Assembly: GCF_965201005.1 (NCBI RefSeq)
Contig: NZ_OZ241747.1
Location: 2,356,001-2,420,000, forward strand
DNA: 64,000 nucleotides
Source of the DNA: Mucilaginibacter_A sp965201005
GTDB taxonomy: Bacteria > Bacteroidota > Bacteroidia > Sphingobacteriales > Sphingobacteriaceae
Direction: 5' to 3'
The translations under genes and the position numbers were made by a program. Positions 1-9,057 of this stretch are shown here, piece by piece. Under the pieces are notes generated by a model that was not told the DNA's origin, did not search any database, and saw only the letters and a program-made list of their open reading frames with translations. Every line of letters starts with the position of its first letter. Position 1 is the first letter of the stretch.

Positions 1-557
1 AAAAAGCCGGTGTAAATCCTTTGGGCGGTTGTTTGCCATTGGTGATCCAGATGCCGATTATCCTGGCGTTTTTTCGCTTTTTCCCGAATTTATTTGAACT
101 GCGCGGACAAGCGTTTTTATGGATGCACGATCTTTCCACTTATGATTCGGTATTGAGTTTTCCGCTGATTCCGTTTTTAAACTGGGACCACATCAGTTTA
201 ATGTGTCTGCTGATGACGATTTCAACCTTAATCCAAACTTACTTTAACAATCAGACTTCGGGTGCAACCGGGCAGATGAAATATATCGGTTACATCACGC
301 CGCTTATTTTCTTTGGTGTGCTGAACAGTTATCCTGCCGGTTTGAATTACTATTATTTTTGTGCGAATATTTTGACTTTCTCGCAGCAATACTTTATCCG
401 GTTTATGGTGGACGACAAAAAAATCCATGCCCAAATCCAGGAAAACAAAAAGAAACCGGAAGACCCAAACAAAAAGAAATCAGGTTTTGCCGCAAAAATG
501 GAAGAAATGATGCGTCAGCAACGGCAAACACCAGCCATCCAAGCCAAGAAAAAGTAA
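1..557 (+). CDS. yidC: Membrane protein insertase YidC/OxaA, C-terminal part (5' end outside window)
   Basis: This is the 3' end of an open frame already running at base 3. It encodes the conserved core of YidC/Oxa1, the inner-membrane insertase that works with or without SecYEG. The residues around NPLGGCLP, the hydrophobic helices that follow (IIFAFF-like, LMCLLMTISTLIQTYF, YITPLIFFGVLNSYPAGLNYYY) and a very basic cytoplasmic tail rich in Lys and Gln are typical of bacterial YidC. The tail ends KKK just before the stop. The N-terminal periplasmic domain lies outside the window. The family call is secure. Confidence 0.93.
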   Translation, partial: KAGVNPLGGCLPLVIQMPIILAFFRFFPNLFELRGQAFLWMHDLSTYDSVLSFPLIPFLNWDHISLMCLLMTISTLIQTYFNNQTSGATGQMKYIGYITPLIFFGVLNSYPAGLNYYYFCANILTFSQQYFIRFMVDDKKIHAQIQENKKKPEDPNKKKSGFAAKMEEMMRQQRQTPAIQAKKK

Positions 558-564
558 ACCATTT

Positions 565-586
565 TTTAGGTGATAAAAGAAGCATC
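565..586 (+). repeat. Dispersed motif copy, GAA type (definition entry)
   Basis: This copy follows yidC by 8 bp. The family consensus is TTTA, four variable bases, GATAAAA, then GA or AC, then AGCATC. 'GAA type' means TAAAAGAAGCAT and 'AAC type' means TAAAAACAGCAT. Strand gives the orientation of that reading. Here the right end continues into a hairpin (577-606). Confidence 0.85.
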
Positions 587-606
587 GGGACTTGGTTCCG
601 ATGCTT
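578..606. terminator. Hairpin downstream of yidC
   Basis: GAAGCATCGG and CCGATGCTTC form a 10-bp perfect stem with a 9-base loop. The left arm is the right half of a dispersed-motif copy. No strong T-run follows (GCTGTTT), so termination is plausible but not certain. Confidence 0.5.
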
Positions 607-637
607 CGCTGTTTGAAACCGCTCCTTGTGAATTAGG

Positions 638-670
638 TTGAAAAAAGTTGACAAATAATTTTTATCTTCG
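638..670 (+). promoter_or_regulatory. Candidate Bacteroidota promoter for the first toxin-antitoxin pair
   Basis: TTG at 638-640 is followed, after 22 bp, by TATCTTCG at 663-670. This is one mismatch from the Bacteroidota -7 box TAnnTTTG. The antitoxin ATG is 22 bp downstream. Assigned by pattern only. Confidence 0.35.
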
Positions 671-691
671 ATCAGAACTAAAAGTGTGGTT

Positions 692-928
692 ATGAAAAAA
701 ATGTCTGTTGGGGAATTTAAAACCAACTTTTCTCAAGTGATTGAAGAAGTAAAAGCAGGAGAAAAAATAGTTGTAACTTTTGGAAGAAAAAAAAAAGTTA
801 TCGGATATTTTCTACCTGAAAATTCAGCAGAAAAGCCTAAAAGAAAACTCAGTATTTTGGCAGGTAAATCGGAAGTAATATTTGAAAAAGATTTTGAAAT
901 GACTGAAGAAGAGTTTTTGAACTTATGA
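692..928 (+). CDS. Phd/YefM-like antitoxin
   Basis: A small (78-residue) protein beginning MKKMSVGEFKTNFSQV, the typical N-terminus of Phd/YefM-fold antitoxins. They bind DNA as dimers and neutralise the partner toxin through their C-terminus. The ATG at 692 is preferred to the in-frame GTG at 686 because it leads directly into the domain. The stop overlaps the next gene's start (ATGA at 925-928), which implies translational coupling. The gene and its partner are clearly richer in A+T than the flanking genes, suggesting acquisition. Family assignment is good; the exact subfamily is not resolved. Confidence 0.8.
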   Translation: MKKMSVGEFKTNFSQVIEEVKAGEKIVVTFGRKKKVIGYFLPENSAEKPKRKLSILAGKSEVIFEKDFEMTEEEFLNL

Positions 929-1323
929 ATTATTTATTAGATACTCATGTATTACTTTGGGCGATAAATGACGATACGAAGTTGTCTGAAAACGTGAAAG
1001 AAAGAATTAAGGATATTGAAAATAGTATTTTTGTAAGTGCAATAAGCTTCTGGGAGATTTCATTAAAGTTCTCATTAGGGAAATTAAAACTTAAAGGTTT
1101 TATGCCTGATGATCTTACTGAATTATCTACCAAAATTGGATTCAAATTGATTCCACTTTTGCATGATGTATGTGGTTCTTACCATCATTTAATTAGTACA
1201 ATACATCGAGATCCATTTGATAGAATGTTGATATGGCAAGCGATAAAACAAAATTATATACTGATAACAAAAGATAATAAGGCAAATCTTTATATTGGTT
1301 CGGGGCTAAAAACACTTTGGTAA
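925..1323 (+). CDS. VapC-family PIN-domain toxin
   Basis: A 132-residue PIN-domain protein, a predicted Mg-dependent ribonuclease that typically cleaves tRNA or other RNA. The acidic active-site set is visible: Asp6 in LLDTHVLLW, Glu44 in SAISFWEI, Asp96 and Asp99 in HRDPFDRML, and Asp117 in ITKDNKA. The gene overlaps the antitoxin by four bases (ATGA), the standard toxin-antitoxin layout. Base composition is AT-rich relative to neighbours. The toxin is intact, with no frameshift. Confidence 0.88.
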   Translation: MNYLLDTHVLLWAINDDTKLSENVKERIKDIENSIFVSAISFWEISLKFSLGKLKLKGFMPDDLTELSTKIGFKLIPLLHDVCGSYHHLISTIHRDPFDRMLIWQAIKQNYILITKDNKANLYIGSGLKTLW

Positions 1324-1357
1324 TCATCATCTGTAACATTTTTATTCATCACCAAAA

Positions 1358-1378
1358 TTTATCCAGTAAAAACAGCAT
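1358..1378 (+). repeat. Dispersed motif copy, AAC type
   Basis: TTTATCCAG then TAAAAACAGCAT, 27 bp before the start codon of the S9 peptidase and oriented with it. The conserved GA before TAAAA is AG here. Confidence 0.7.
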
Positions 1379-1405
1379 ATTTAAACTGTAACAAAAGTTT
1401 AGATC

Positions 1406-4240
1406 ATGTGCAAAATTTTACTTTTCCCCTTTTTATGGTTTTTGTTTGAGTCGGCATCGGCACAAACAACCACTAAAAAACCATTAGACCAATCGGTTTA
1501 TGATGGCTGGCAAAACATCACAAATGAACATATCAGTGATGATGGCAGATGGGTTTTGTATGTGATCAAGCCGCAGCAAGGCGATGCAACTTTGGTAATT
1601 TCTACCGCTAAAAACAGCAACAAATTTCTGGTTTCGCGGGCAGATACGGCACGTTTTACGGCCGATTCTAAATATGCTGCTTTTTTAATCCGTCCTTTTT
1701 ATAAAGACCTGCGCATGGCCAGGATCAAGAAAAAGAAGCAAAATGAATTTCCTAAAGACACTTTGGGGTTGATGACTTTGGGTTCAGCCAAAATCACCAA
1801 AATCCCGGCGGTCAGATCATTTAAAATTGCAGAAAAGGCTTCTGTAATTGCCTATCTTGCCCCCAGCGATACGTTAAAAAAACCAATTGCTTCAGACACT
1901 GCAAAAAAAGCGGTTGCCCAAACTATTGCGCCGCCAACACGTGAAGGTGCAGATCTCACCCTGAAACAACTCAGCAATAACAAGCAGCGTACTTTTAAAT
2001 ATGTAACTGATTATCAGCTGGATAAAAAAGGAAAAATGCTGGTTTTTGCCGTTACCGCCCCACGGAGAAGTAAGGAAGTAAAATCGGGTTTGTATGTGTA
2101 CGACATTGAAAAAGATGTGCTAAAAACAGTAAGCACCGGTCGTGGCAATTACCGTAACCCAACGTTTGATGAAACCGGGAAACAACTGGCTTTTACGGCA
2201 GAAAAGAATCCGGAAAAAGCGCAGGTGAAACCGTTCAAACTTTATTATTATAATGCTGCAAAAGATTCTGCGGAAGTGATTGCAGCAGCAAACTCCGCCG
2301 GGATGCCGGAAAAATGGGCGGTGAGCGGTGATGGCCGTGTTTATTTCAGCAAAAACGGAAGCCGTTTATTGTTTGGCACGGCACCAATCCCAAAACCGGC
2401 GGACACAACTTTGGTAGATTTTGAACACGCCAAACTCGACATCTGGAATTATAAAGACGATTACCTGCAGCCCCAGCAATTGAACACGTTACAGCGCGAT
2501 TTACGCCGGAATTATCTCGCGGTGATCGTTCCCTCCGAAGAAAACCACAAAATGACGCAACTGGCCAACAAATATGTGCAGGATGTTGTGCTGCCAGAAA
2601 ACAACGATGCGCGATATGCTTTGGGCATCACGGATACCGGATCGCGCGTGCAGGCACAATGGGAAGGCGGCGGCAGTCAGGAAGCGTATTTAATCGACCT
2701 TAAAACCGGCGGTTATAAAAAGATAAATTCCAGGTTAAAAGCACGTTATCAGCTATCACCGGGAGGAAATTATGTAATCTGGTTTGACCCGAAAACGCAG
2801 AACTGGTATAGTTATGCTGTTTTTACAGGTAAAAAAACGGAACTGAAAACCGGTACAAAAATGGGCCAGGAAGATAACGATGTGCCTGATCTGCCAAATG
2901 CTTATGGCGTTTCCGGCTGGACGGAAGGCGATAAAAACGTGTTGATTTACGATCGTTATGACATCTGGGACATCAACCCGGAAACCGGTGCGGCCACCAA
3001 TTTTACAGATGGTTTTGGCCGGAAAAACAAACTGATTTTCCGATATCCGTTGCAAGCCGGAAACCGCCGCGCAAATGCTTCGGGCAGTGATGAAGAGAAA
3101 TTTGTCCCAGCCAAGAAACCGCTGATGCTGCTGGTTCAAAACGAAGAAAACAAACAATGGGGATATTACAAGAAAGCGTTAGACAGTAAAAAACTACCTG
3201 AAAAAATAACGATGGAACCTTGCAGTTTTGGTGCTTTGCAGAAAGCCAAAAACAGTAATGAATACATCTACACCAAGCAAAATTATCAGCATTCGCCGGA
3301 TTTGTATGTTTCTGCCAATCTGCAAAACGAAACAAAACTTAGTGCGATCAATCCGCAGCAAAACGGATACAACTGGGGAACGGCAGAACTGGTGGGCTGG
3401 ACTACACCAAAAGGTTATCAATCCAAAGGGATTTTGTATAAACCGGAAAATTTTGACCCGCAAAAGAAGTATCCGATGCTGGTTTACTTTTATGAAAAAC
3501 TATCGGAAGGATTATATAGTTATGTGCCGCCTGCGCCGACACCTTCCCGCTTGCCGATTTCGTTTTTTGTGAGCAATGGTTACCTTGTTTTTGCGCCGGA
3601 TATTAGTTATCAACGCGGACAGCCCGGTGCTTCTGCGGTAGAATTTATCAATTCAGGCGTTGAAAGTTTGAAGAAAAATTCCTGGGTTGATGGCGCGCAT
3701 ATCGGTATCCAGGGCCAAAGCTGGGGCGGTTATCAAGTTGCTTTCCTCATCACCCAAACCAATATGTATGCAGCGGCTTGGGCGGGTGCGCCGGTGGCCA
3801 ACATGACTTCTGCTTATGGTGGCATCCGTTGGGAAAGCGGTAATTCGCGCGAAAGTCAATACGAAAAAGGCCAGAGCCGCATCGGTGCCAATTTGTGGGA
3901 CAGCACCGAGTTGTACATCCGTAATTCACCGTTGTTTCAATTGCCAAAGGTTAAAACGCCGGTAGTTATTATGTCCAACGATGCAGACGGTGCCGTGCCA
4001 TGGTATCAGGGCATAGAAATGTTTACCGCTTTGCGCCGTTTAAACAAACCTGTTTGGCTGCTGCAGTACAACGGCGAAGCGCATAACCTGGTACAGCGGC
4101 AAAACCGTAAAGATATTTCCATCCGCGAGCAGCAATTTTTTGATCACTATTTAAAAGGTGCGCCAATGCCCGTTTGGATGGCGACGGGTGTTCCGGCGGT
4201 TGATAAGGGCAAAGATTGGGGACTGGAATTAGTAAAATAG
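1406..4240 (+). CDS. Secreted S9-family (prolyl oligopeptidase-like) serine peptidase
   Basis: A 944-residue exported peptidase. The N-terminus has a signal peptide ending near ASAQ (residues 17-20). Residues from about 30 to 680 are repeated beta-strand segments with TolB/DPP-like phrases (SDDGRWVLYV, SPGGNYVIW), consistent with a propeller that gates access. The C-terminal alpha/beta hydrolase domain has the nucleophile Ser772 in GQSWGGY. Asp861 in DADGAVP and His893 in EAHNLV are the likely other triad members. The region after His893 (QFFDHYLKGAPMP) is the usual S9 ending. It likely trims peptides in the periplasm or at the surface; the substrate is unknown. A strong terminator follows. 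Confidence 0.88.
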   Translation: MCKILLFPFLWFLFESASAQTTTKKPLDQSVYDGWQNITNEHISDDGRWVLYVIKPQQGDATLVISTAKNSNKFLVSRADTARFTADSKYAAFLIRPFYKDLRMARIKKKKQNEFPKDTLGLMTLGSAKITKIPAVRSFKIAEKASVIAYLAPSDTLKKPIASDTAKKAVAQTIAPPTREGADLTLKQLSNNKQRTFKYVTDYQLDKKGKMLVFAVTAPRRSKEVKSGLYVYDIEKDVLKTVSTGRGNYRNPTFDETGKQLAFTAEKNPEKAQVKPFKLYYYNAAKDSAEVIAAANSAGMPEKWAVSGDGRVYFSKNGSRLLFGTAPIPKPADTTLVDFEHAKLDIWNYKDDYLQPQQLNTLQRDLRRNYLAVIVPSEENHKMTQLANKYVQDVVLPENNDARYALGITDTGSRVQAQWEGGGSQEAYLIDLKTGGYKKINSRLKARYQLSPGGNYVIWFDPKTQNWYSYAVFTGKKTELKTGTKMGQEDNDVPDLPNAYGVSGWTEGDKNVLIYDRYDIWDINPETGAATNFTDGFGRKNKLIFRYPLQAGNRRANASGSDEEKFVPAKKPLMLLVQNEENKQWGYYKKALDSKKLPEKITMEPCSFGALQKAKNSNEYIYTKQNYQHSPDLYVSANLQNETKLSAINPQQNGYNWGTAELVGWTTPKGYQSKGILYKPENFDPQKKYPMLVYFYEKLSEGLYSYVPPAPTPSRLPISFFVSNGYLVFAPDISYQRGQPGASAVEFINSGVESLKKNSWVDGAHIGIQGQSWGGYQVAFLITQTNMYAAAWAGAPVANMTSAYGGIRWESGNSRESQYEKGQSRIGANLWDSTELYIRNSPLFQLPKVKTPVVIMSNDADGAVPWYQGIEMFTALRRLNKPVWLLQYNGEAHNLVQRQNRKDISIREQQFFDHYLKGAPMPVWMATGVPAVDKGKDWGLELVK

Positions 4241-4260
4241 AACACTGTTTTTAGGTACAA

Positions 4261-4300
4261 AAATCCGGCAAAGAAGCTTATTTGCCGGATTTTTTTGTTT
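4261..4300 (+). terminator. Rho-independent terminator of the S9 peptidase gene
   Basis: AAATCCGGCAAA and TTTGCCGGATTT form a 12-bp perfect stem with an 8-base loop (GAAGCTTA), followed by a T-run. Confidence 0.9.
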
Positions 4301-4353
4301 AAAGTTTATATTTGAAAGATTTATATTTAATTGACAAATAAGAAAAACATCTT

Positions 4354-5238
4354 ATGAAACAACAATTTGATTTGATCGTGGTAATCCCAATTGGCCCAAA
4401 TTGTAAGTTACCCTTTATAGAAGATACTTTAAACAGTATCGTGCATTATTGCTCGTGTACTTATAAAATTGTGTTGATTGATGATTCAAATAAAAATTAT
4501 GGTACCATTTTAAAACAGCGTTATACTGATGTAGATGTTATCATTAACAAACAACAATACGGGTTGTTAGGTGGTTTATACATTGCGTTGAGCCATGCTT
4601 TTGTTTATGTATTAGATAACTACGGGTTCAAGGCTTTGCTGCGTATGGATACTGATGCATTGATAACAGGCTACAATCCGCAAGCAGAAGCTATACAAAT
4701 GTTTGAGAAAAACCCGAGGATTGGTTTAGCAGGTTTTATAAAACGCGGTAAAGAACCCAGGGATTTTGCCGGTAATCCAATAGAAAACTACTGGCCGATG
4801 CACCAGATCACTACTTATGCTTTAACCTGGAGGTTTTTATCAAAACCAAAAGCAAACCTTGCTTTACGAAAACTATTGCTTAAAGCCTTGTTGAACGGTT
4901 ATGCAATGGGCGAAAATGTTTTTGGAGGGGCTTATATCGTGAGCGAATTGTATCTGCAAAAATTACGTGAGGCCAATATGCTGCCTGATTATGGTATCCA
5001 AAAAATATATTTAGAGGAAGATCATATATTTGGATTGCTGACTAAAGCCATCGATTTTGAATTTGGTGATTTGGAAACCGGTGATCTTCCTTTTGGGGTT
5101 GCTTGGCGAGGGCTGCCAACCTCACCGGAAGAACTATATAAACGCGGAAAAAAAATCATACACTCCACAAAACGCTACAATGATTTAAGTGAAACTGATA
5201 TAAGGCAGTTTTTTAGTGATAAAAGAAGTATGGACTAA
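4354..5238 (+). CDS. GT-A fold glycosyltransferase (family 2-like)
   Basis: A 294-residue soluble protein. It opens with a nucleotide-binding strand (FDLIVVIPIGPN) and VLIDDSN, and carries a DxD-type metal/sugar-nucleotide motif, Asp99-Thr-Asp101, in LLRMDTDAL. An acidic motif, LEEDHIFG (around residues 220-226), is in the position of the catalytic base of GT2 enzymes. There are no membrane segments. Donor and acceptor cannot be told. The last residues (SDKRSMD) and the stop are encoded by a dispersed-motif copy at 5212-5231, so the natural C-terminus may have been replaced or extended by the repeat. Confidence 0.75.
   Translation: MKQQFDLIVVIPIGPNCKLPFIEDTLNSIVHYCSCTYKIVLIDDSNKNYGTILKQRYTDVDVIINKQQYGLLGGLYIALSHAFVYVLDNYGFKALLRMDTDALITGYNPQAEAIQMFEKNPRIGLAGFIKRGKEPRDFAGNPIENYWPMHQITTYALTWRFLSKPKANLALRKLLLKALLNGYAMGENVFGGAYIVSELYLQKLREANMLPDYGIQKIYLEEDHIFGLLTKAIDFEFGDLETGDLPFGVAWRGLPTSPEELYKRGKKIIHSTKRYNDLSETDIRQFFSDKRSMD
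5212..5231 (+). repeat. Dispersed motif copy inside the end of a CDS
   Basis: TTTAGTGATAAAAGAAGTAT, GAA type with GCAT changed to GTAT. It is translated as the last residues of the glycosyltransferase. Confidence 0.75.
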
Positions 5239-5263
5239 ATGTTTCAACCTTAATCATTTCCAA

Positions 5264-5287
5264 TTTTATACCGATAAAAACAGCATC
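5264..5287 (+). repeat. Dispersed motif copy, AAC type, in a convergent gap
   Basis: A full-length match. Its last bases (TCA on this strand) are the stop codon of the carboxypeptidase gene on the other strand. Together with the copy at 5212 it makes a direct pair between two converging genes. Confidence 0.85.
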
Positions 5288-6305
5288 AACTTTCCATCAA
5301 ACTGCCACCGTTTTCATCAACTGATAATTGATGCTTTATACCGCATTTTAAAGCAAAATTATTTTTTTGGTGCCCTACGGGGAAATCAAAACAAACCGGA
5401 TAATGGTAATCTTTTACTTTTTCCAGTACAATTTCTTCAATCGTTTTGCCAAATTCTTCGCCTGCATCATCCGGTTTTGGGTTGAAACTGCCGATGATCA
5501 AACCTTGCAGATGATCCAGTTTACCGCTTCGTTTCAGGTTGAAGAAAAGGCGGTCTAAGTTGTACAATTGTTCATGTGTATCTTCCAGGAACAGGATTTT
5601 GTTTTTGGTGATCAGATCGGATTTGCTTCCGGCCAAAGCGGCAATCAGACTCAAATTGCCGCCAACCAATTCGCCATTTGCTTTCCCTAAACGGTTAAAT
5701 TTGGAAGCTGGCGAAATATAACTTAGCTGCTCCCCGATCAATGCTTTTTTTATCGATAAAATTGTTTCTACTTGTACCGGTTCTGCCGAACTCCAATCCA
5801 AAGGAAAACTGTTGCACATTTTTGAGTGCAAAGTTGCTGTACGAAAGTTTCGGTTGATATGATTGTGCAAAACCGTAATATCACTAAAACCAATGATCCA
5901 TTTCGGATAACGTTTGAAGGTTTGAAAATCCAAATCATCAATAATCCTTACCGCGCCATAACCGCCTCTGGCACACATAATTGCTTTTATATTAGGATCG
6001 TCCAGCATGGATTGGAAATCCGCCAAGCGTTCTTCATCCGTGCCGCCGAACGTGAAGCTTCTTTTACCAACTGTTTTTCCAACTTCAATTTTAAAGCCCC
6101 AGTTTTGCATAAGTTGAATGGCTGGCTGGCATTCTTCCAACGTAATAAAACCGGCCGGGCAGGTGATTCCGATTGTGTGCCCAACCTGCAAATACGGCGG
6201 AATTTTGATGTGCCGGCGAAAATCTGTTTCACCCGCGTATAATTTTGCAGTAGAAAGTGTAAAAGCAGCTGGTAAAAGTGCAGACAAAAAGTGTTTACGT
6301 TTCAT
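5286..6305 (-). CDS. ldcA: LD-carboxypeptidase (S66 family), with signal sequence
   Basis: A 339-residue S66 peptidase, the family that removes the terminal D-Ala from L,D-linked muropeptide tetrapeptides during murein recycling. Motifs include GHTIGITCPAG, ARGGYGAVRII, the nucleophile Ser141 in IGFSDIT, a Glu in LFLEDTHE and a His in PVGHQKNNF, matching the Ser-Glu-His triad of the family. Classic LdcA is cytoplasmic, but this one starts MKRKHFLSALLPAAFTLSTAKLYA, a convincing signal peptide, so it is predicted to be exported. The stop codon lies inside a dispersed-motif copy. The family is certain; the location is inferred. Confidence 0.88.
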   Translation of the reverse strand: MKRKHFLSALLPAAFTLSTAKLYAGETDFRRHIKIPPYLQVGHTIGITCPAGFITLEECQPAIQLMQNWGFKIEVGKTVGKRSFTFGGTDEERLADFQSMLDDPNIKAIMCARGGYGAVRIIDDLDFQTFKRYPKWIIGFSDITVLHNHINRNFRTATLHSKMCNSFPLDWSSAEPVQVETILSIKKALIGEQLSYISPASKFNRLGKANGELVGGNLSLIAALAGSKSDLITKNKILFLEDTHEQLYNLDRLFFNLKRSGKLDHLQGLIIGSFNPKPDDAGEEFGKTIEEIVLEKVKDYHYPVCFDFPVGHQKNNFALKCGIKHQLSVDENGGSLMES

Positions 6306-6396
6306 GTTGATGAACGAAAATTACAAAAAATCCGGTTCTGAAACGAAAAACAGACAATTGCCGTTTAGTTACCTGCTGAGGACTTTATACTAATCC

Positions 6397-9006
6397 ATGA
6401 AATTTTTGAAACCACGCATACTGTTTTTACCCATGTTTTTTTTGCTGCTAAACGAAGCATCGGCACAAAAAAAAGTGGATTATACCAAATTAGTCGATCC
6501 TTTTATCGGCACCGGCGGCCACGGGCACACTTTTCCGGGCGCAACTTTACCGTTCGGGATGGTGCAATTAAGTCCGGACACAAGATTAAATGGCTGGGAC
6601 GGCTGCTCTGGCTATTACAGTACAGATACGCTGGTTTACGGTTTTTCGCACACGCATTTGAGCGGTACCGGCATCCCGGATTATTGCGATATCTTGCTGA
6701 TGCCCACCACCGGAAAACCAAGTTTGAACAACAAAGATTACCGGTCCGGCTTCCAAAAAAAGAACGAAGACGCGTCGCCCGGATATTATACCACGCATCT
6801 TGATAAATACAACATCACCGCCGAGCTGACTGCAACCACGCGCGCAGGTATGCACCGCTACACTTTTCCATCGGTAAAAGAAGCAAACATTATCATTGAT
6901 CTGCAGCACCGCGATCCGGTTATTGATGCGTGGATGGAAGTTGTTAACGATCATGAAGTCCGGGGTTATCGCTGCTCCTCTTCCTGGGCCAAAAATCAGT
7001 CGGTTTATTTTTATGCCAAGTTTTCAAAGCCATTTAAAACCTATGGCCTGGCCAATGATGATCAAATCAGGGCAAACGAAAAAAAATTACAGGGCAAAAA
7101 CACCAAGCTTTTTGTACAGTTTGATAATCCGGGCGAAGTAATTGTTAAAGTCGGTATTTCATCCGTAAATGCTGATGGTGCGCTGAAAAACCTGGATGCC
7201 GAAATGCCGGATTTTGATTTTAAAAAAGTAATGAAAACCGCCAAAGAAACCTGGCAGGCGGCATTGTCCAAAATTCAGGTTGAAGGTGGTTCGCCGGTTT
7301 TGCCTCCGCAGCAGCAATCCAACATGGGTTTTGGTTTCGGTGGTTTTGGCGGAAACCGGCCTCCGCAGCGAACAAAAACCATTGATTACGGCCGGCGCAA
7401 ACAAACGATTTTTTACACGGCTTTGTACCATTCCATGCTTGCCCCAAATATTTACAGCGATGTGGACGGGCAGTATCGCGGCCTGGACCAGCAGATCCAC
7501 AAAGCAGAAGGTTTTGATTATTACACCGTTTTTTCACTTTGGGACACGTACCGTGCAGAACATCCATTGCTTCTTTTAATCGATAAAAAACGGACGCTGG
7601 ATTTTATTAAAAGCTTTATGGCGATGCAGGAACAGGGAGGCGTGCTACCGGTTTGGCCGCTGGCAAGTACCGAAACTTACTGCATGATCGGCAACCATTC
7701 CATCCCGGTTATTGTAGATGCATATGCCAAAGGTTTGCGCGGTTTTGATGCGGAGAAAGCTTTTAAAATGATGAAAGATGCTGTAAACCGAAATCAATTC
7801 GGTCTGGAATCTTACCGTAAAAATGGTTTGGTTTTGGCCGAAGATGAAAAGGAATCAGTTTCTAAAACACTGGAATATGCTTATGACGACTGGTGCATTG
7901 CCCAAATGGCTAAAATGTTAAAGCACGATGACGATTATGCTGATTTTATCCGGCGTGCCCAAAACTGGAAAAACGTGTACAACAAACAAACCGGTTTTGT
8001 GCAAGTCAAGATGAACGGTGCCTGGCTTTCCAACTTTAAACCAAGCGACGTGGACGATAATTTTACAGAAGGAAATGCCTGGCAGTTTTCGTTTTTTATG
8101 CCGCAGGACGTAAACGGTTTGATTAAAATATTGGGCGGAAAAGAAAACCTGGAAAATAAACTGGATGCTTTATTTGCCGCCAGTTCTGCGATGACGGGCA
8201 AAAGTTTGCCGGACATTACCGGAACCATTGGCCAGTATGTGCATGGCAACGAGCCAAGCCACCATATTGCTTATTTATATAATTTTACTGATGATCCTTA
8301 TAAAACGCAGTATTACCTCAACAGAATTATGAACGAAATGTACAAAGCAACGCCGGACGGTTTGGCGGGAAATGAAGATTGCGGGCAAATGAGTGCCTGG
8401 TATGTGATGAACGCGCTCGGTTTGTACAATATTGCGCCCGGGCAGAATGATTTCCAAATCGGGATGCCGGTTTTTGACCGTGCAACGATCAACCTGGAAA
8501 ATGGGAAAAAATTTGTGATCACTTCTTCCGGGAACTCCACCAACAGCTATTATCTGCAAGGGATGCAAATCAACCAAAAACCTTATAACAAGCTGTATTT
8601 GCCCTATGAAACTATAGCAAACGGCGGCAACTGGAATGTTTTTATCGGGAAACTGCCCAACAAATTGTATATGCAAGACCTGGAAAAACCGGTTTCGGCC
8701 ATTACCGATCATCCGATTGTGATTAATCCGTACTTTGTTTATCCCACAAAAAACTTCAGCAAAAGTATGACCGTTTCGGCAACATCAGCACAAGACAGCG
8801 TTCAGATTTATTATACTTTGGATGGAAGCACGCCAAATCTGCAATCAAAATTATATACGCAACCGATCACGATCAGCAGCAGTACAACTATCAAAATTTT
8901 AACTGCTAAAAACAGCATCCTGAGCAAAGTGGTTTCGGCAGGTTTTGTTAAAACAAACGAAGCGGCAAAATCCGTGTCAGCCGTAAAAAATGAAGCAGCA
9001 AATTAA
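6397..9006 (+). CDS. GH92 alpha-mannosidase with C-terminal chitobiase-like domain
   Basis: An 869-residue secreted enzyme. A signal peptide ends near EASAQ. The N-terminal GH92 sandwich begins YTKLVDPFIGTGGHGHTFPG. The catalytic helical domain contains NEDCGQMSAWYVMNALGLY (Glu660-Asp661 and following), a GH92 hallmark around the catalytic acid/base residues. GH92 enzymes are Ca-dependent exo-alpha-mannosidases acting on N-glycans and yeast mannan. After about residue 790 a small beta domain (YYTLDGSTPN) resembles the C-terminal domain of chitobiases. A Gly/Pro-rich insert (GFGFGGFGGNRPP) lies around residue 310. Only 51 bp separates it from PBP1A, so the two may be co-transcribed. Confidence 0.9.
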   Translation: MKFLKPRILFLPMFFLLLNEASAQKKVDYTKLVDPFIGTGGHGHTFPGATLPFGMVQLSPDTRLNGWDGCSGYYSTDTLVYGFSHTHLSGTGIPDYCDILLMPTTGKPSLNNKDYRSGFQKKNEDASPGYYTTHLDKYNITAELTATTRAGMHRYTFPSVKEANIIIDLQHRDPVIDAWMEVVNDHEVRGYRCSSSWAKNQSVYFYAKFSKPFKTYGLANDDQIRANEKKLQGKNTKLFVQFDNPGEVIVKVGISSVNADGALKNLDAEMPDFDFKKVMKTAKETWQAALSKIQVEGGSPVLPPQQQSNMGFGFGGFGGNRPPQRTKTIDYGRRKQTIFYTALYHSMLAPNIYSDVDGQYRGLDQQIHKAEGFDYYTVFSLWDTYRAEHPLLLLIDKKRTLDFIKSFMAMQEQGGVLPVWPLASTETYCMIGNHSIPVIVDAYAKGLRGFDAEKAFKMMKDAVNRNQFGLESYRKNGLVLAEDEKESVSKTLEYAYDDWCIAQMAKMLKHDDDYADFIRRAQNWKNVYNKQTGFVQVKMNGAWLSNFKPSDVDDNFTEGNAWQFSFFMPQDVNGLIKILGGKENLENKLDALFAASSAMTGKSLPDITGTIGQYVHGNEPSHHIAYLYNFTDDPYKTQYYLNRIMNEMYKATPDGLAGNEDCGQMSAWYVMNALGLYNIAPGQNDFQIGMPVFDRATINLENGKKFVITSSGNSTNSYYLQGMQINQKPYNKLYLPYETIANGGNWNVFIGKLPNKLYMQDLEKPVSAITDHPIVINPYFVYPTKNFSKSMTVSATSAQDSVQIYYTLDGSTPNLQSKLYTQPITISSSTTIKILTAKNSILSKVVSAGFVKTNEAAKSVSAVKNEAAN

Positions 9007-9057
9007 CTTGTATCAATTTGGAAACAGCCGTTTGCAGCTTACGGTAATTTGGCTTAA

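Noticed and set aside
359..616. Open frame overlapping the end of yidC in another frame
   Set aside because: It is a shadow of yidC running through a dispersed motif, with no domain or start signal.
2756..3463. Several minus-strand frames inside the S9 peptidase gene
   Set aside because: They are antisense shadows with Cys/Phe/His-rich low-quality sequence and no start context.
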